64,000 nt of DNA from Candidatus Promineifilum breve (GTDB taxonomy: Bacteria > Chloroflexota > Anaerolineae > Promineifilales > Promineifilaceae). The stretch spans positions 62,001-126,000 of the forward strand of contig NZ_LN890655.1 of NCBI RefSeq assembly GCF_900066015.1. The letters are read 5' to 3'. Numbering within the stretch: position 1 is the first letter of the stretch; each line of letters begins with the position of its first letter. Below, piece after piece: positions 1 through 8,059 of this stretch. The position numbers were made by a program, and so were the translations under genes. The notes below the pieces were generated by a model, which saw only the letters and a list, made by a program, of their open reading frames with translations, was not told the DNA's origin and did not search any database.

Positions 1-86
1 CTAACAGCGTCATAAGCCCAGGCCAATTGATGATAGAGCAGGTGGAAAAAGCGCAAGAGAAGGTTGCGCCGCAGAGATGTCAACAT
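1..86 (-). CDS. Partial N-terminus, probable class I SAM methyltransferase
   Basis: Only the first 28 codons are visible, and the gene runs off the left edge. The ATG at 84-86 opens a frame with no stop to position 1. The peptide contains LLRFFHLLYHQLAWAYDAV, an amphipathic start with a Tyr-Asp pair. I recall this from N-termini of Chloroflexota class I methyltransferases, where the Y-D sits just before the SAM-binding core. No catalytic motif is in view, so the assignment is an inference. The start lies 12 bases downstream of the GH13 stop, which suggests co-transcription. Confidence 0.4.
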   Translation of the reverse strand, partial: MLTSLRRNLLLRFFHLLYHQLAWAYDAV

Positions 87-98
87 CGACCGGCAGCC

Positions 99-1973
99 TC
101 ACGACACAGCTTGCAGCATGATCGCCCCTTGCGGCAGGGACGGCAAGGCCAACGCGCCATGCTCCACAACGAATTCAGCCCCCGACGCCCAATCCACAAA
201 GCGCGCCTCATCGGCCACGCCGCCGTGGGCCACGTCGAGGACGCCGGCCGGTCTGGGGTTCTCGCCCCGGTGGGCGACGACGATGATCCGTTCGTCCACA
301 CTCTCGCGTTGGTAGGCAATCGTGTCCGGTTCAACCGCCAGCAATTGGAAGCCGCCGCGTTGCAATGCCGGCGACCGGCGGCGCAATTGGATCAGGTCGC
401 GATGAAAGCGGTGGAGCGGCCGGTTCCAGCGCGTCTCGTCCCACACCATGCAGCCGCGCGCGGCCAGCGCCGGCAGGTCGGTCAGCCCGATCTCGTCGCC
501 GTAGTAGAGGCCGGGCACGCCGGGGAAGGTCATCAGGATGGTGACGGCCAGACGGTGCAGAGCGTCGTTTTCGCCCAGCGTGGTGCGAATGCGCGGCGTG
601 TCGTGGCTATCGAGGAGATTGTACTGTTGCCGGGCGATGGCCCAGGGCACGACGGCCAACCGGCTGCGCCACGTCTCGGCCAGGGCGGCCGTCGGCCAAT
701 GCGGCGCGCTCAGCAGGCCGGTGAAGCCATGCGCCCCCTGACGGTAGCCGCTCAGCCAATACAGCAGGGGCTGGGTGAAGCCGCCGTAATTCATCACCCC
801 GTCCCACTGGTCGCTCTGGAGCTGGGCCGTGGCGTCGAAGAAATGCTCACCGAGCAGATAGCTGTCGCCGTTGGTTTCCTTGACGGCCCGGCGAATGCCC
901 CGGCTAACGTCCAGGCCGACCTGGGTTGCGCCTTGCCGGCCGAGCATATTGGCCACGTCCACGCGCCAGCCGTCGGCCGAGAAGGGGGGCCGCAGCCAGC
1001 GCCGGAACACGGCCTCCGGCCCATCGTAGACGCGCCGCCGTAGCTCCTGACTCCGATAGTTTAGCTTCGGCAATGTCCACACGCCGAGCCATGTCGCATA
1101 GTCATCAGGGTGGCGGCGAAAGGTGAAGAATTCGGCCTCGGCCGCCGTTTGGTTGGTCAAGGCGTCCTGGAACCATGGATGCCAATAGCCGCAATGGTTG
1201 GGCACGATGTCGAGGATGTAGCGCATCCCGCGCGCGCTCAAGGCCCGGCGCAGGGCAATGAGGGCCTCGTCGCCGCCGAAGTGGGGATCGACGCGGTCGT
1301 AGTCGGCCACGTCGTACTTGTGATTGGAGAGGGCGTGGAAGACAGGGTTCAGGTAGAGCGCGTTGACGCCTAAATCGGCCAGGTAGTCCAGCCGCGCCTC
1401 GATACCGGCCAAGTCGCCGCCATAGAAGACGAGGGGGAAGGGATGGTCAGGATCGGGCGGCGCTTCCCAGGGGTAGGTTTTCGGCCGTTGGCCGCGATAC
1501 TCGTAATCAGACGGCTGGGGGTCGTTACCCGGATCGCCGTTGGCAAAGCGGTCGGGGAATATCTGATAGAAAACGGCCGATTCCAGCCAATCCGGCGCGT
1601 GATAATCGGCAATGATGCGAAAGTCCGTGGCGTCGAGCGGCACGTGGGCCGTTGCCCCGGCCGCCGAGTAGTGCCACAGGCCATCGGCGGCGTCGATGAT
1701 GAAGCGGTAATGGGTGATCGGTTCGTCGATCACCAGGTCGGCCTCCCACCATTGCGCCGCCGGCGTGGTTGCCGTGTGGCTCATCAGCGTGAAGGCTTGC
1801 TCCCCATCGGGAAACGCGCGCAGGACGACCCGCCGCACCCCGGCCGCCGGCGACACCCGCAAGCGCAGGCGCACCGTCTCGCCCAGCCGTGGATAGAGCG
1901 CGGAGACGTACTTCTGCGAACCGTCGTGATGAATCGTGGACAACCAGTCAGGCAAGTTCAACAGAGCGTTCAT
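99..1973 (-). CDS. GH13 alpha-amylase family (cyclomaltodextrinase/neopullulanase/maltodextrin glucosidase type)
   Basis: This 624-residue enzyme should hydrolyse alpha-glucosidic bonds in maltodextrins, cyclodextrins or pullulan fragments. An N-terminal beta-sandwich (about residues 1-125) resembles the starch-binding N domain of the cyclomaltodextrinase/MalZ group. The TIM barrel follows with all four GH13 signatures: DIVPNH (about 255-260), DGWRVDVA with nucleophile Asp339, LLGEHF with acid/base Glu376, and DSHD with Asp458. No signal peptide is seen, so a cytoplasmic role on imported or stored glucans is likely. The ATG at 1973 has a GGGAAG a few bases upstream. The substrate cannot be settled from sequence; the family is secure. 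Confidence 0.92.
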   Translation of the reverse strand: MNALLNLPDWLSTIHHDGSQKYVSALYPRLGETVRLRLRVSPAAGVRRVVLRAFPDGEQAFTLMSHTATTPAAQWWEADLVIDEPITHYRFIIDAADGLWHYSAAGATAHVPLDATDFRIIADYHAPDWLESAVFYQIFPDRFANGDPGNDPQPSDYEYRGQRPKTYPWEAPPDPDHPFPLVFYGGDLAGIEARLDYLADLGVNALYLNPVFHALSNHKYDVADYDRVDPHFGGDEALIALRRALSARGMRYILDIVPNHCGYWHPWFQDALTNQTAAEAEFFTFRRHPDDYATWLGVWTLPKLNYRSQELRRRVYDGPEAVFRRWLRPPFSADGWRVDVANMLGRQGATQVGLDVSRGIRRAVKETNGDSYLLGEHFFDATAQLQSDQWDGVMNYGGFTQPLLYWLSGYRQGAHGFTGLLSAPHWPTAALAETWRSRLAVVPWAIARQQYNLLDSHDTPRIRTTLGENDALHRLAVTILMTFPGVPGLYYGDEIGLTDLPALAARGCMVWDETRWNRPLHRFHRDLIQLRRRSPALQRGGFQLLAVEPDTIAYQRESVDERIIVVAHRGENPRPAGVLDVAHGGVADEARFVDWASGAEFVVEHGALALPSLPQGAIMLQAVS

Positions 1974-2012
1974 TCACTTCCCACAGCCTACGAACGTGGA
2001 CTTGATGGGATA

Positions 2013-2038
2013 AATCTGTGCAATCTGTGAAATCTGTG
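2013..2038. repeat. Short direct repeat, AATCTGTG x3
   Basis: The 72-base gap between the universal stress protein stop and the amylase start holds three copies of AATCTGTG spaced by one base (2013-2020, 2022-2029, 2031-2038). There is no inverted partner. The word resembles other short-period words found in gaps of this window. Confidence 0.6.
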
Positions 2039-2045
2039 GATTCTC

Positions 2046-2501
2046 TTACTTCTGCGCCCGCACGATGAGCAGCGGCCGGTCGATGCGTTGCAGCACCCCG
2101 GCGGCGACGCTGCCGTAATACACATCAGCCGGGCCGCCGCGGCCGTGGCTGGCCATGGCGATCAGGCCGGCCTCTTCCTGGCGGGCCACGCGCAGGATGG
2201 TGACGACGACTGGGCCGTTCTCGACCAGGGCGCGGGCGCTGATGTCGTCGGCGTCCAGGCGGGCCACCAGCCCATCCAGGTAGCGCCGCGTTTCGCCCAA
2301 TTGTTGATTGACCTCGGCCGGCGTCAGTTGCGGCAACGCATCGTATATTTCGCCCTTGGGCAGCGCGATCAGGTGGGGAAGCTCCATGACCTGTAGCAGG
2401 ATGACGGTCGATCCGAACAGCTTGGCCAGTTCTTCGACGTGGGGCAGGATGGCCTCGGCCACTTCGGAGCCGTCGAGGGGCACCAGGATTGTCTTGTACA
2501 T
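2046..2501 (-). CDS. Universal stress protein (UspA family)
   Basis: This 151-residue single-domain protein starts MYKTILVPLDGSE, the typical first beta strand and Asp of the Usp fold. It ends with the nucleotide-binding signature GLIAMASHGRGG followed by GSVAAGVLQRIDRPLLIVR, which matches the G-x2-G-x9-G(S/T) ATP-binding type. It probably acts as a cytoplasmic ATP-binding stress or signalling protein. I chose the internal ATG at 2499-2501 rather than the upstream ATG at 2585 because GGGAG sits just before it and the upstream extension looks non-conserved. Confidence 0.9.
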   Translation of the reverse strand: MYKTILVPLDGSEVAEAILPHVEELAKLFGSTVILLQVMELPHLIALPKGEIYDALPQLTPAEVNQQLGETRRYLDGLVARLDADDISARALVENGPVVVTILRVARQEEAGLIAMASHGRGGPADVYYGSVAAGVLQRIDRPLLIVRAQK

Positions 2502-2612
2502 TGCATCTCCCGCGCAACGATTGGCGCGCTCCTCTACTTTACGCTGTCTGCCGCAAAAGGCCAAGCGTAACCCGGCCGGTCTCAAGGCTATTGCAAAGGC
2601 GGGCTAAGGAGC

Positions 2613-2718
2613 AAAGAACACAGAGTTCACAGAGCGCGGACACAGAGCACGCAGAGAAACCAGAGATTATCGTCCTCTGCGCTCTCTGTGTCTGCTCTCC
2701 GTGCCCTCTGTGTTCTTT
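2613..2718. repeat. Intergenic quasi-palindrome built from ACACAGAG words
   Basis: The outer arms AAAGAACACAGAG (2613-2625) and CTCTGTGTTCTTT (2706-2718) are perfect inverse complements. Between them are further CACAGAG/CACGCAGAG words and their inverted copies (CTCTGTGTC, CTCCGTG). The element can fold into one long imperfect hairpin. It fills most of the gap between the azlD stop and the universal stress protein start, both on the minus strand. Confidence 0.8.
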
Positions 2719-2755
2719 AACTTTCGAAAAGCCCCGCGGTAGGTCTGTATGCCCA

Positions 2756-3085
2756 TCAAAAAGGATTATAAGTTTGCAGCAGCCACAGCAGAATGAGGCC
2801 AATGGCGACGGTCAGCACGACGTTGCGCGTCCGCCAGGCGATGAGGATGGCGACCAGCCCGGCCAGCAGGCGGTCGTTGCCCAGCGATACGTCGAGCGTG
2901 CCCCCCGGCTGGAACAACTCCGGGGCGATGATGGCCGTCAGCACCGCCGCCGGCACGTAGCGCAACCCCCGCAATAACCACGGCGGCAGGATGACCCGCT
3001 CCGGCAACAAAAAGAGCGACAGCCGGATCGCATACGTAATCAGCCCCATGCCCACAATGCTCAGCGCGATCAAGCCGGTGTTCAT
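2756..3085 (-). CDS. azlD: AzlD-type branched-chain amino acid export subunit
   Basis: This 109-residue hydrophobic protein has four predicted membrane segments. It shows the AzlD features TYAIRLSLFLL near the N-terminus and LLRGLRYVPAAVLTAIIAPEL in the middle. AzlD is the small partner of AzlC, and the pair exports branched-chain amino acids or their analogues. Its start overlaps the azlC stop by four bases (ATGA), so the two are translationally coupled. Confidence 0.88.
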   Translation of the reverse strand: MNTGLIALSIVGMGLITYAIRLSLFLLPERVILPPWLLRGLRYVPAAVLTAIIAPELFQPGGTLDVSLGNDRLLAGLVAILIAWRTRNVVLTVAIGLILLWLLQTYNPF

Positions 3086-3807
3086 GCCGTGTCCTCATCG
3101 TGAATCACTTTCGCGGTCGTTTGCCGCTGCCACCCCTCCAGCACGACGCCCACCACGATGCCGGTGAGCGCCGCGGCCATCAGCCCCAGCTTGAAAGGCC
3201 AGGCCGCGGCCAACACCGCCACCAGCCCGGCGCTCAGGGCCGCGCCAACGTGCGGCCGATCGCGCAACGTCGGCACGACGATGCCGGTGAAGGTCAGCGC
3301 CAGCGCGAAATCGAGCGACCAACTGGCCGGGATAGCCGCCCCCAGGATGATGCCCAATGCGGTTGAGGTCTGCCACACGCTCCACAGGGCCAGCCCCGCG
3401 CCCAGGAAGAACCAGTGCCGCGTCGCCGGTGGCGAGTCGGACTCCGTATAGTGGATAATCGTGACGGCGTAGGCTTCATCGGTCAGCAGATAGGCCAGCA
3501 GCATCTTCCAGCGCAACGGCAGCGCGCGCACGTGGGGAGCCAACGACGCGCTATAGAGCAAATGGCGTAAATTGACGATCAACGTCGTCGTCAACAGGAC
3601 AAGCGCCGGTGTGCCGACGGCGATCAATTCCGCGGCGATGAATTGCGCCGAACCGGCAAAGATGACCGACGACATGGCCTGGGCCAATGTCGCGGGCAAC
3701 CCGGCCGCCATGGCAATAGCCCCAAAGATCAGCCCGAACGGGGCGACGCCCAACAAGATGGGTAGTTCGGCCCGCACGCCGGCGAGGAATTGTTCGCGTG
3801 GTGTCAT
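3082..3807 (-). CDS. azlC: AzlC-type branched-chain amino acid export permease
   Basis: This 241-residue membrane protein carries the AzlC family pattern GVAPFGLIFGAIAMAAGL near residue 20, then SSVIFAGSAQFIAAELI and VNLRHLLYSASLAPH. It is the main permease of the AzlCD exporter. About six to seven hydrophobic segments are visible, as usual for the family. The downstream azlD overlaps it by four bases. The ATG at 3807 lacks a clear ribosome-binding site; no better in-frame start is evident. Confidence 0.9.
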   Translation of the reverse strand: MTPREQFLAGVRAELPILLGVAPFGLIFGAIAMAAGLPATLAQAMSSVIFAGSAQFIAAELIAVGTPALVLLTTTLIVNLRHLLYSASLAPHVRALPLRWKMLLAYLLTDEAYAVTIIHYTESDSPPATRHWFFLGAGLALWSVWQTSTALGIILGAAIPASWSLDFALALTFTGIVVPTLRDRPHVGAALSAGLVAVLAAAWPFKLGLMAAALTGIVVGVVLEGWQRQTTAKVIHDEDTA

Positions 3808-3843
3808 CGTTCGTGTTGCATCAGCCGGCCAAGGCGTGGGCTA

Positions 3844-6822
3844 TCAGCCCGACGGTGGCGGCGGGATGCGCTCAATCGAGGCCGCCGTCGGCAGCCAAAC
3901 CGTTTGCAAGAGTTCGTCGGCCGGGTCCGGCCCCTCGGCCCAGACGGCGATTTCCGTCTCGCCCTCCAGCCGGCTGAGCAACAACCCGGCCACGTTAGCC
4001 CCGTCGGCGTCGGTATAGCGGAAATCGTTCCGCTCCCAGAGATGTCCGCCGTAGAAGAGGCGTTGCGGTTCGTCGGCGGTGAAGCCGGCCACGCCCTCGG
4101 CCGCCGTCTGCAACAACCCGGTCATGGCCTCGGCCGGTGTTCGCCCGCCGGGCTGGATGCGCACGGCCACGAAAGTCCGCGCGTCGGCGGCGAAACGATG
4201 CCAGCTATTGAAGTCCTGATAGGAATAGCCGGCCGGATAGCTGAGGCGAAAATCGGCCACGTTCAGCGCCGCCCAACGCTCCGGCCCAAACCCCAACCGC
4301 TGCGGCAGAAATTGCCACGTGGCGGCAATCGTCCCGATGGTCGCCAGCGTCGCCGTCTCCTGCTCGCGGGGCGCGTCCAGATCGACCACGTAGCCGACGC
4401 CATCCTTCAGGAAGGTCAGGAACATGCCTGTCCGCGCCCCTTGCTCGGCGCTGTCGTAGCCGTAGGCGGTGCGCAGCGCGGGAACCGCTTCGGCGCCGAC
4501 GGTTGTGGGTTCTTGCAGCAGGATACTCACCTCGCCGAAGGTGGTCAGGACTTCGGTTTGCAGGGCGGCCAGGTCGGCCGTCCAGCCGGGATAATAGCGG
4601 ATCTGCATCTGCGCTGTGCCGCTGATATTGCTGGTGAAGGTCACATCTTCCTGCGGCACGGGCGGCAACCAGTCGGCCGGATAGAGGAACTGGGCGTTAT
4701 TGTCGGCATCGACGAAGGCGCGAAAGCCGGTCGCGGCCCCGGCCGGATCGATAGCCAACGGCTGGACGGCCTGCACGCTCGCTTCCGTCAACGGCTGCGC
4801 CCGGACGCCGACGGTATAGCGGCCGGCGGGCAGCGCTCGCGTACTGCGATAAATGGCCGGCGCGTCGTCGAAAACCAGGGCCACACCCGGCTCGGTGGTC
4901 TGCGCGCCGTCGGGCTGGACAAATATCGTGTCGGCCTGAAAGACATCGCCGGCCAGCGGGGCTAACTCCCCGACGAGGCGCGTCCCGCTGCTGACATCGG
5001 CCGTGGCCCACAGCCGTTGCGACGCGGCATCGATCTCGTTAAAGACGGCCGTGACGACCATCCCCCCTTCGCCGCCCCCCGGCCGAATTCGCCCGACGGC
5101 GATCGATTGTGAGCCGAAGGACGACACATCGACCGGCCGCAAGACGGCAAAATCCCCTGCTCCGGCGGCGTCGGCCAGGTAGGCCGCCGTGGCGTCCCAG
5201 ATGATGAGCGACTCGTGCCGGCCGTCGCGCCAGAGTGTGGCGCTGGTTCCGCCCGCCAGCGTCAGCGGCGCCGGCGCCACCGGCTGGTATTGGCGCAACA
5301 CCCTCCGGCCGTCGGCCGCTTCCTGATCGGCCACCAGGGCTACCTCGTCCAGCCGTTGGCCGATTACCTCGGCGCGCATCAGCGCCGGGTTGGCGATGTG
5401 GATGGGGTCGCGCGGGGTGCTCTCGACGATGACACGCGGCGCGTCGATTGTGGCCGGTTCAGCCGCGGCCACATAGGCCGCCCACGACGGCAAGCGGGTG
5501 ACCTGATTGTAGAGGGGGTCGAATGCCGCCGGCGTGGCCGGCCAATAGATCGCCACGCCGCGCCCGGCCGGCAGCCCCAGCCCATGATCGTAGGCCACCA
5601 GCGACTCGGTCACCGCGCTGCTGACGGCCGTGGCCGCGGTTTGCAGCTCGCCCGCCGGGGCCGATTCGGCGATGATGGCCGCCGCTTGCAGCAGATCGAT
5701 GGCGGCGATGGCCGGGTCGCCGGCGGCCGCGCCATAGCGTTGCGCGCCGCGCCGCCCCTCGGCGGCGATGGCCCCGTGGAGCGCCGGATCGTTGCCCAAT
5801 GTCAGGGCCAGCGTCTCCACCGCCGCCGTCACCACCGGCACGCGGGCCAGATCGACCGCGGCCAGCCCCACAAATTCGTCGCCGGCCACCTGCCGCTGAT
5901 AATTGACGTAGGCCGTCACCAGATCGCCGGCCAACTGCCGCCCATCGACCAGCGGATCGGCGTTGAGTTGGGTCAGGACGGCGGTGTAATCCCAGCCCGA
6001 CCCCGGCATCAACCCGGCCGAGGCCACGGCAAACGCGGCGTGGGACTGCATGGTCTGCAACACGTCGAGATCGCTCATCAGACCGGCCGTAAAGGCGATG
6101 ACTTCCAGCCGCGCCCCGGTCTGCCCGGCGGCGTTGGCCAGGGCCTGGTCGATGTCGGTCAGGCTGAGGTGATCGCTTTCGCCCGTCACGCCGATGGTCG
6201 TGTCGAAGCAGCAGCCGCGCCAGCCGCCGCCGAAATCGCCCAGGAACAGGGCGTAGCGGTTGGCCGGATAGGTGGCAATGGCCCAGGACACAAACTCGGC
6301 CAGGGCCACCGGGTCGCCCATGTTGACCTCGCCCAGCGTCGCCACGGCTTCCGAGGCCAACTGGGCCGTGTCGGCGTCCGGGTTGACTTTGTAGCGCACG
6401 GCCTCGGCCGTCGCCGCCGGCCCATCGGGCGGCCAATCGATCTGGGCGATGACCTGCACCTGATCCGTCGGCCCGGCGGCTTCCATCTCATTCAGGTCAT
6501 CCCAGACGAACCCGGCCCGACCGGCTGTGTCGGCCGAAGCGTAGTAGAGGATCGTCCAGGCCGGGCGGGCCGCGTCGTAGGTCGGCGTCGGCAGCAGAAT
6601 GGGCGCGTCGGCCGTCACCAATGGCTGTTCCGGCCCGGCCGTCGCCGCCGCGCCGATGCCCGGCGACTCGGCCGTGACGCCCAGCAGCAGCGGCGTCGCC
6701 GGCGGCGGCTGGGGCGTCAGTTGGTCCAGTCGCCCGCCGGGATCGCAGGCCACCAGGCCCAGCAATAGCCCCATCGTCACCACGACCCAATTGCATTGTT
6801 GATGAAGTTTCCCTCTGGTCAT
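3844..6822 (-). CDS. C11 clostripain-like lipoprotein, catalytic residues lost
   Basis: This 992-residue protein starts at the ATG 6820-6822, giving an N-region, a hydrophobic stretch and the lipobox LVAC, so it should be a membrane-anchored lipoprotein. A proline-rich linker leads to a C11-peptidase-like domain beginning WTILYYASAD and containing LFLGDFGGGW and TAGLM. Active family members read DHG(G)GW and DxCLM, so both catalytic His and Cys are replaced here (Phe codon 6232-6234, Gly codon 6082-6084). The C-terminal half has beta-rich modules of unknown role, two of them containing similar YPAxW/YPAGY motifs. It is probably a pseudo-peptidase scaffold or binding protein. Neighbours give no clue. 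Confidence 0.78.
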   Translation of the reverse strand: MTRGKLHQQCNWVVVTMGLLLGLVACDPGGRLDQLTPQPPPATPLLLGVTAESPGIGAAATAGPEQPLVTADAPILLPTPTYDAARPAWTILYYASADTAGRAGFVWDDLNEMEAAGPTDQVQVIAQIDWPPDGPAATAEAVRYKVNPDADTAQLASEAVATLGEVNMGDPVALAEFVSWAIATYPANRYALFLGDFGGGWRGCCFDTTIGVTGESDHLSLTDIDQALANAAGQTGARLEVIAFTAGLMSDLDVLQTMQSHAAFAVASAGLMPGSGWDYTAVLTQLNADPLVDGRQLAGDLVTAYVNYQRQVAGDEFVGLAAVDLARVPVVTAAVETLALTLGNDPALHGAIAAEGRRGAQRYGAAAGDPAIAAIDLLQAAAIIAESAPAGELQTAATAVSSAVTESLVAYDHGLGLPAGRGVAIYWPATPAAFDPLYNQVTRLPSWAAYVAAAEPATIDAPRVIVESTPRDPIHIANPALMRAEVIGQRLDEVALVADQEAADGRRVLRQYQPVAPAPLTLAGGTSATLWRDGRHESLIIWDATAAYLADAAGAGDFAVLRPVDVSSFGSQSIAVGRIRPGGGEGGMVVTAVFNEIDAASQRLWATADVSSGTRLVGELAPLAGDVFQADTIFVQPDGAQTTEPGVALVFDDAPAIYRSTRALPAGRYTVGVRAQPLTEASVQAVQPLAIDPAGAATGFRAFVDADNNAQFLYPADWLPPVPQEDVTFTSNISGTAQMQIRYYPGWTADLAALQTEVLTTFGEVSILLQEPTTVGAEAVPALRTAYGYDSAEQGARTGMFLTFLKDGVGYVVDLDAPREQETATLATIGTIAATWQFLPQRLGFGPERWAALNVADFRLSYPAGYSYQDFNSWHRFAADARTFVAVRIQPGGRTPAEAMTGLLQTAAEGVAGFTADEPQRLFYGGHLWERNDFRYTDADGANVAGLLLSRLEGETEIAVWAEGPDPADELLQTVWLPTAASIERIPPPPSG

Positions 6823-6831
6823 TAGACATAA

Positions 6832-6859
6832 AATGTAGCATAGAACTGCCGACAGGCAA
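6832..6859 (-). promoter_or_regulatory. Candidate near-leaderless promoter for the C11-like gene
   Basis: On the minus strand TTGCCT (6854-6859) is followed by 16 bases and TACATT (6832-6837). Only 9 bases separate the -10 from the start codon at 6822. No ribosome-binding site precedes that ATG, which fits a leaderless or nearly leaderless transcript. Each hexamer matches consensus at four of six positions. Confidence 0.35.
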
Positions 6860-6872
6860 CGAACCATGCCCC

Positions 6873-6901
6873 TTGTTCGTGGTTCATAAACGGGATAGGA
6901 T
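6873..6901 (+). promoter_or_regulatory. Candidate promoter for the PHP gene
   Basis: TTGTTC (6873-6878), a 17-base spacer and TAGGAT (6896-6901) lie about 30 bases before the PHP start codon. It is back to back with the candidate promoter of the C11-like gene. The hexamers are weak; the spacing is ideal. Confidence 0.3.
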
Positions 6902-6932
6902 TCAGGGGGCAAACGCACCACCTCATAACCAC

Positions 6933-8042
6933 ATGGCCGAACAATGGCAGCACTACAGCGGCAATATGCACATCCACACCCGCTACTCGGACGGCGAGAA
7001 GTGGCATGCCGCCGTGGCCCACGACGCCATCGCCGCCGGGCTGGACTTCATCATCGTCACCGACCACAACGTCTACGTGACGGGGGTGGAGGGGTATTAC
7101 GAGAGTGAGCGCGGCCGCGTCCTGCTGCTGACCGGCGAGGAAGTCCACAACGTGCGCCGCCGGCCGCAAGCCAGCCATTTCCTGGCCTACGACGCGCGCC
7201 GCGAACTGGCCGCCTTCGCCGCCGACCCGCAAGCCCTCATCGACCACACCCTCGAAGCCGGCGGCTACGGCTTCCTGGCCCATCCCCATGAGGATGATCT
7301 GCCGCTCATCGACGCGCCCGATCTGGGCTGGCACGATTGGGACATCGAGGGCTTCAGCGGGCTGGAAATCTGGAACTACATGTCGGTGTTCAAGAATACC
7401 ATTGCCCACCGCCTGGAGCGGATGCGCTGGAAAAACCGCGTCCTGGCTTCCCTGGTGGCCTTGCGCATGACCCTGCGGCCGGAGCGCTACATGGTTGGCC
7501 CCGATGCCCGAACGCTGGCGCTGTGGGATGACTTTCTGAAGCGTGGTCTGCGCGTGGCCGCCATCGGCAACAGCGACGCCCACGGCACACCGATGCATCT
7601 CGGCCCCATCCACCGCGAAATCTATCCCTATGAGTTCCTCTTTCGCGCCGTCAATACCCACGTCCTGTTGCCGGAGGCGCTGAACGGCGACATCGACCAC
7701 GACCGCCGGCTGCTGGTGCGGGCCATCGGCCGCGGCCATAGCTGGGTGGGCTACGACATGGCCGGCCCCACCGACGAGTTTCGCTTCACGGTGCAAGGCG
7801 CGGGCGGCGGCATTATGGGCGACGAAATGAAGGTGGGGGTGGGGGCCACGCTGCAAATTCGCGCCCCGGCCCGCTGTCGCATTCGCGTCGTCTGCCACGG
7901 CACGGTCGTGAGCGAAGTTGAGCGCGAGAGCAACCTGACCTACATCCCCACCGAACCCGGCGCCTATCGCGTTGAATGCCTGATTCCCTACGAGGGCCAG
8001 GAGCGGGGCTGGATCTACAGCAATCCGATCTACCTGCGCTGA
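6933..8042 (+). CDS. PHP-domain metal-dependent phosphoesterase
   Basis: This 369-residue protein carries a PHP metal site: HIHTRYSDG near the start (the paired HxH), VTDHNVY, a central FLAHPHEDD histidine block and the closing IGNSDAH. Such enzymes use two or three metal ions to hydrolyse phosphate esters; the substrate is unknown. The last 100 or so residues look like a beta-sandwich (VGVGATLQIRAPARCRIRVV), as in PHP proteins with a C-terminal accessory domain. No signal peptide is seen. I chose the ATG at 6933 because the metal-binding motif begins about 11 residues later and the upstream codons look like leader sequence. It is the only plus-strand gene among minus-strand neighbours. Confidence 0.85.
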   Translation: MAEQWQHYSGNMHIHTRYSDGEKWHAAVAHDAIAAGLDFIIVTDHNVYVTGVEGYYESERGRVLLLTGEEVHNVRRRPQASHFLAYDARRELAAFAADPQALIDHTLEAGGYGFLAHPHEDDLPLIDAPDLGWHDWDIEGFSGLEIWNYMSVFKNTIAHRLERMRWKNRVLASLVALRMTLRPERYMVGPDARTLALWDDFLKRGLRVAAIGNSDAHGTPMHLGPIHREIYPYEFLFRAVNTHVLLPEALNGDIDHDRRLLVRAIGRGHSWVGYDMAGPTDEFRFTVQGAGGGIMGDEMKVGVGATLQIRAPARCRIRVVCHGTVVSEVERESNLTYIPTEPGAYRVECLIPYEGQERGWIYSNPIYLR

Positions 8043-8059
8043 CCTGCTACAGGTATTAC

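Noticed and set aside
5215-6768. 517-codon open frame antisense to the C11-like gene
   Set aside because: Arg/Gly/His/Gln-rich, no start signal, complementary to a supported lipoprotein gene.
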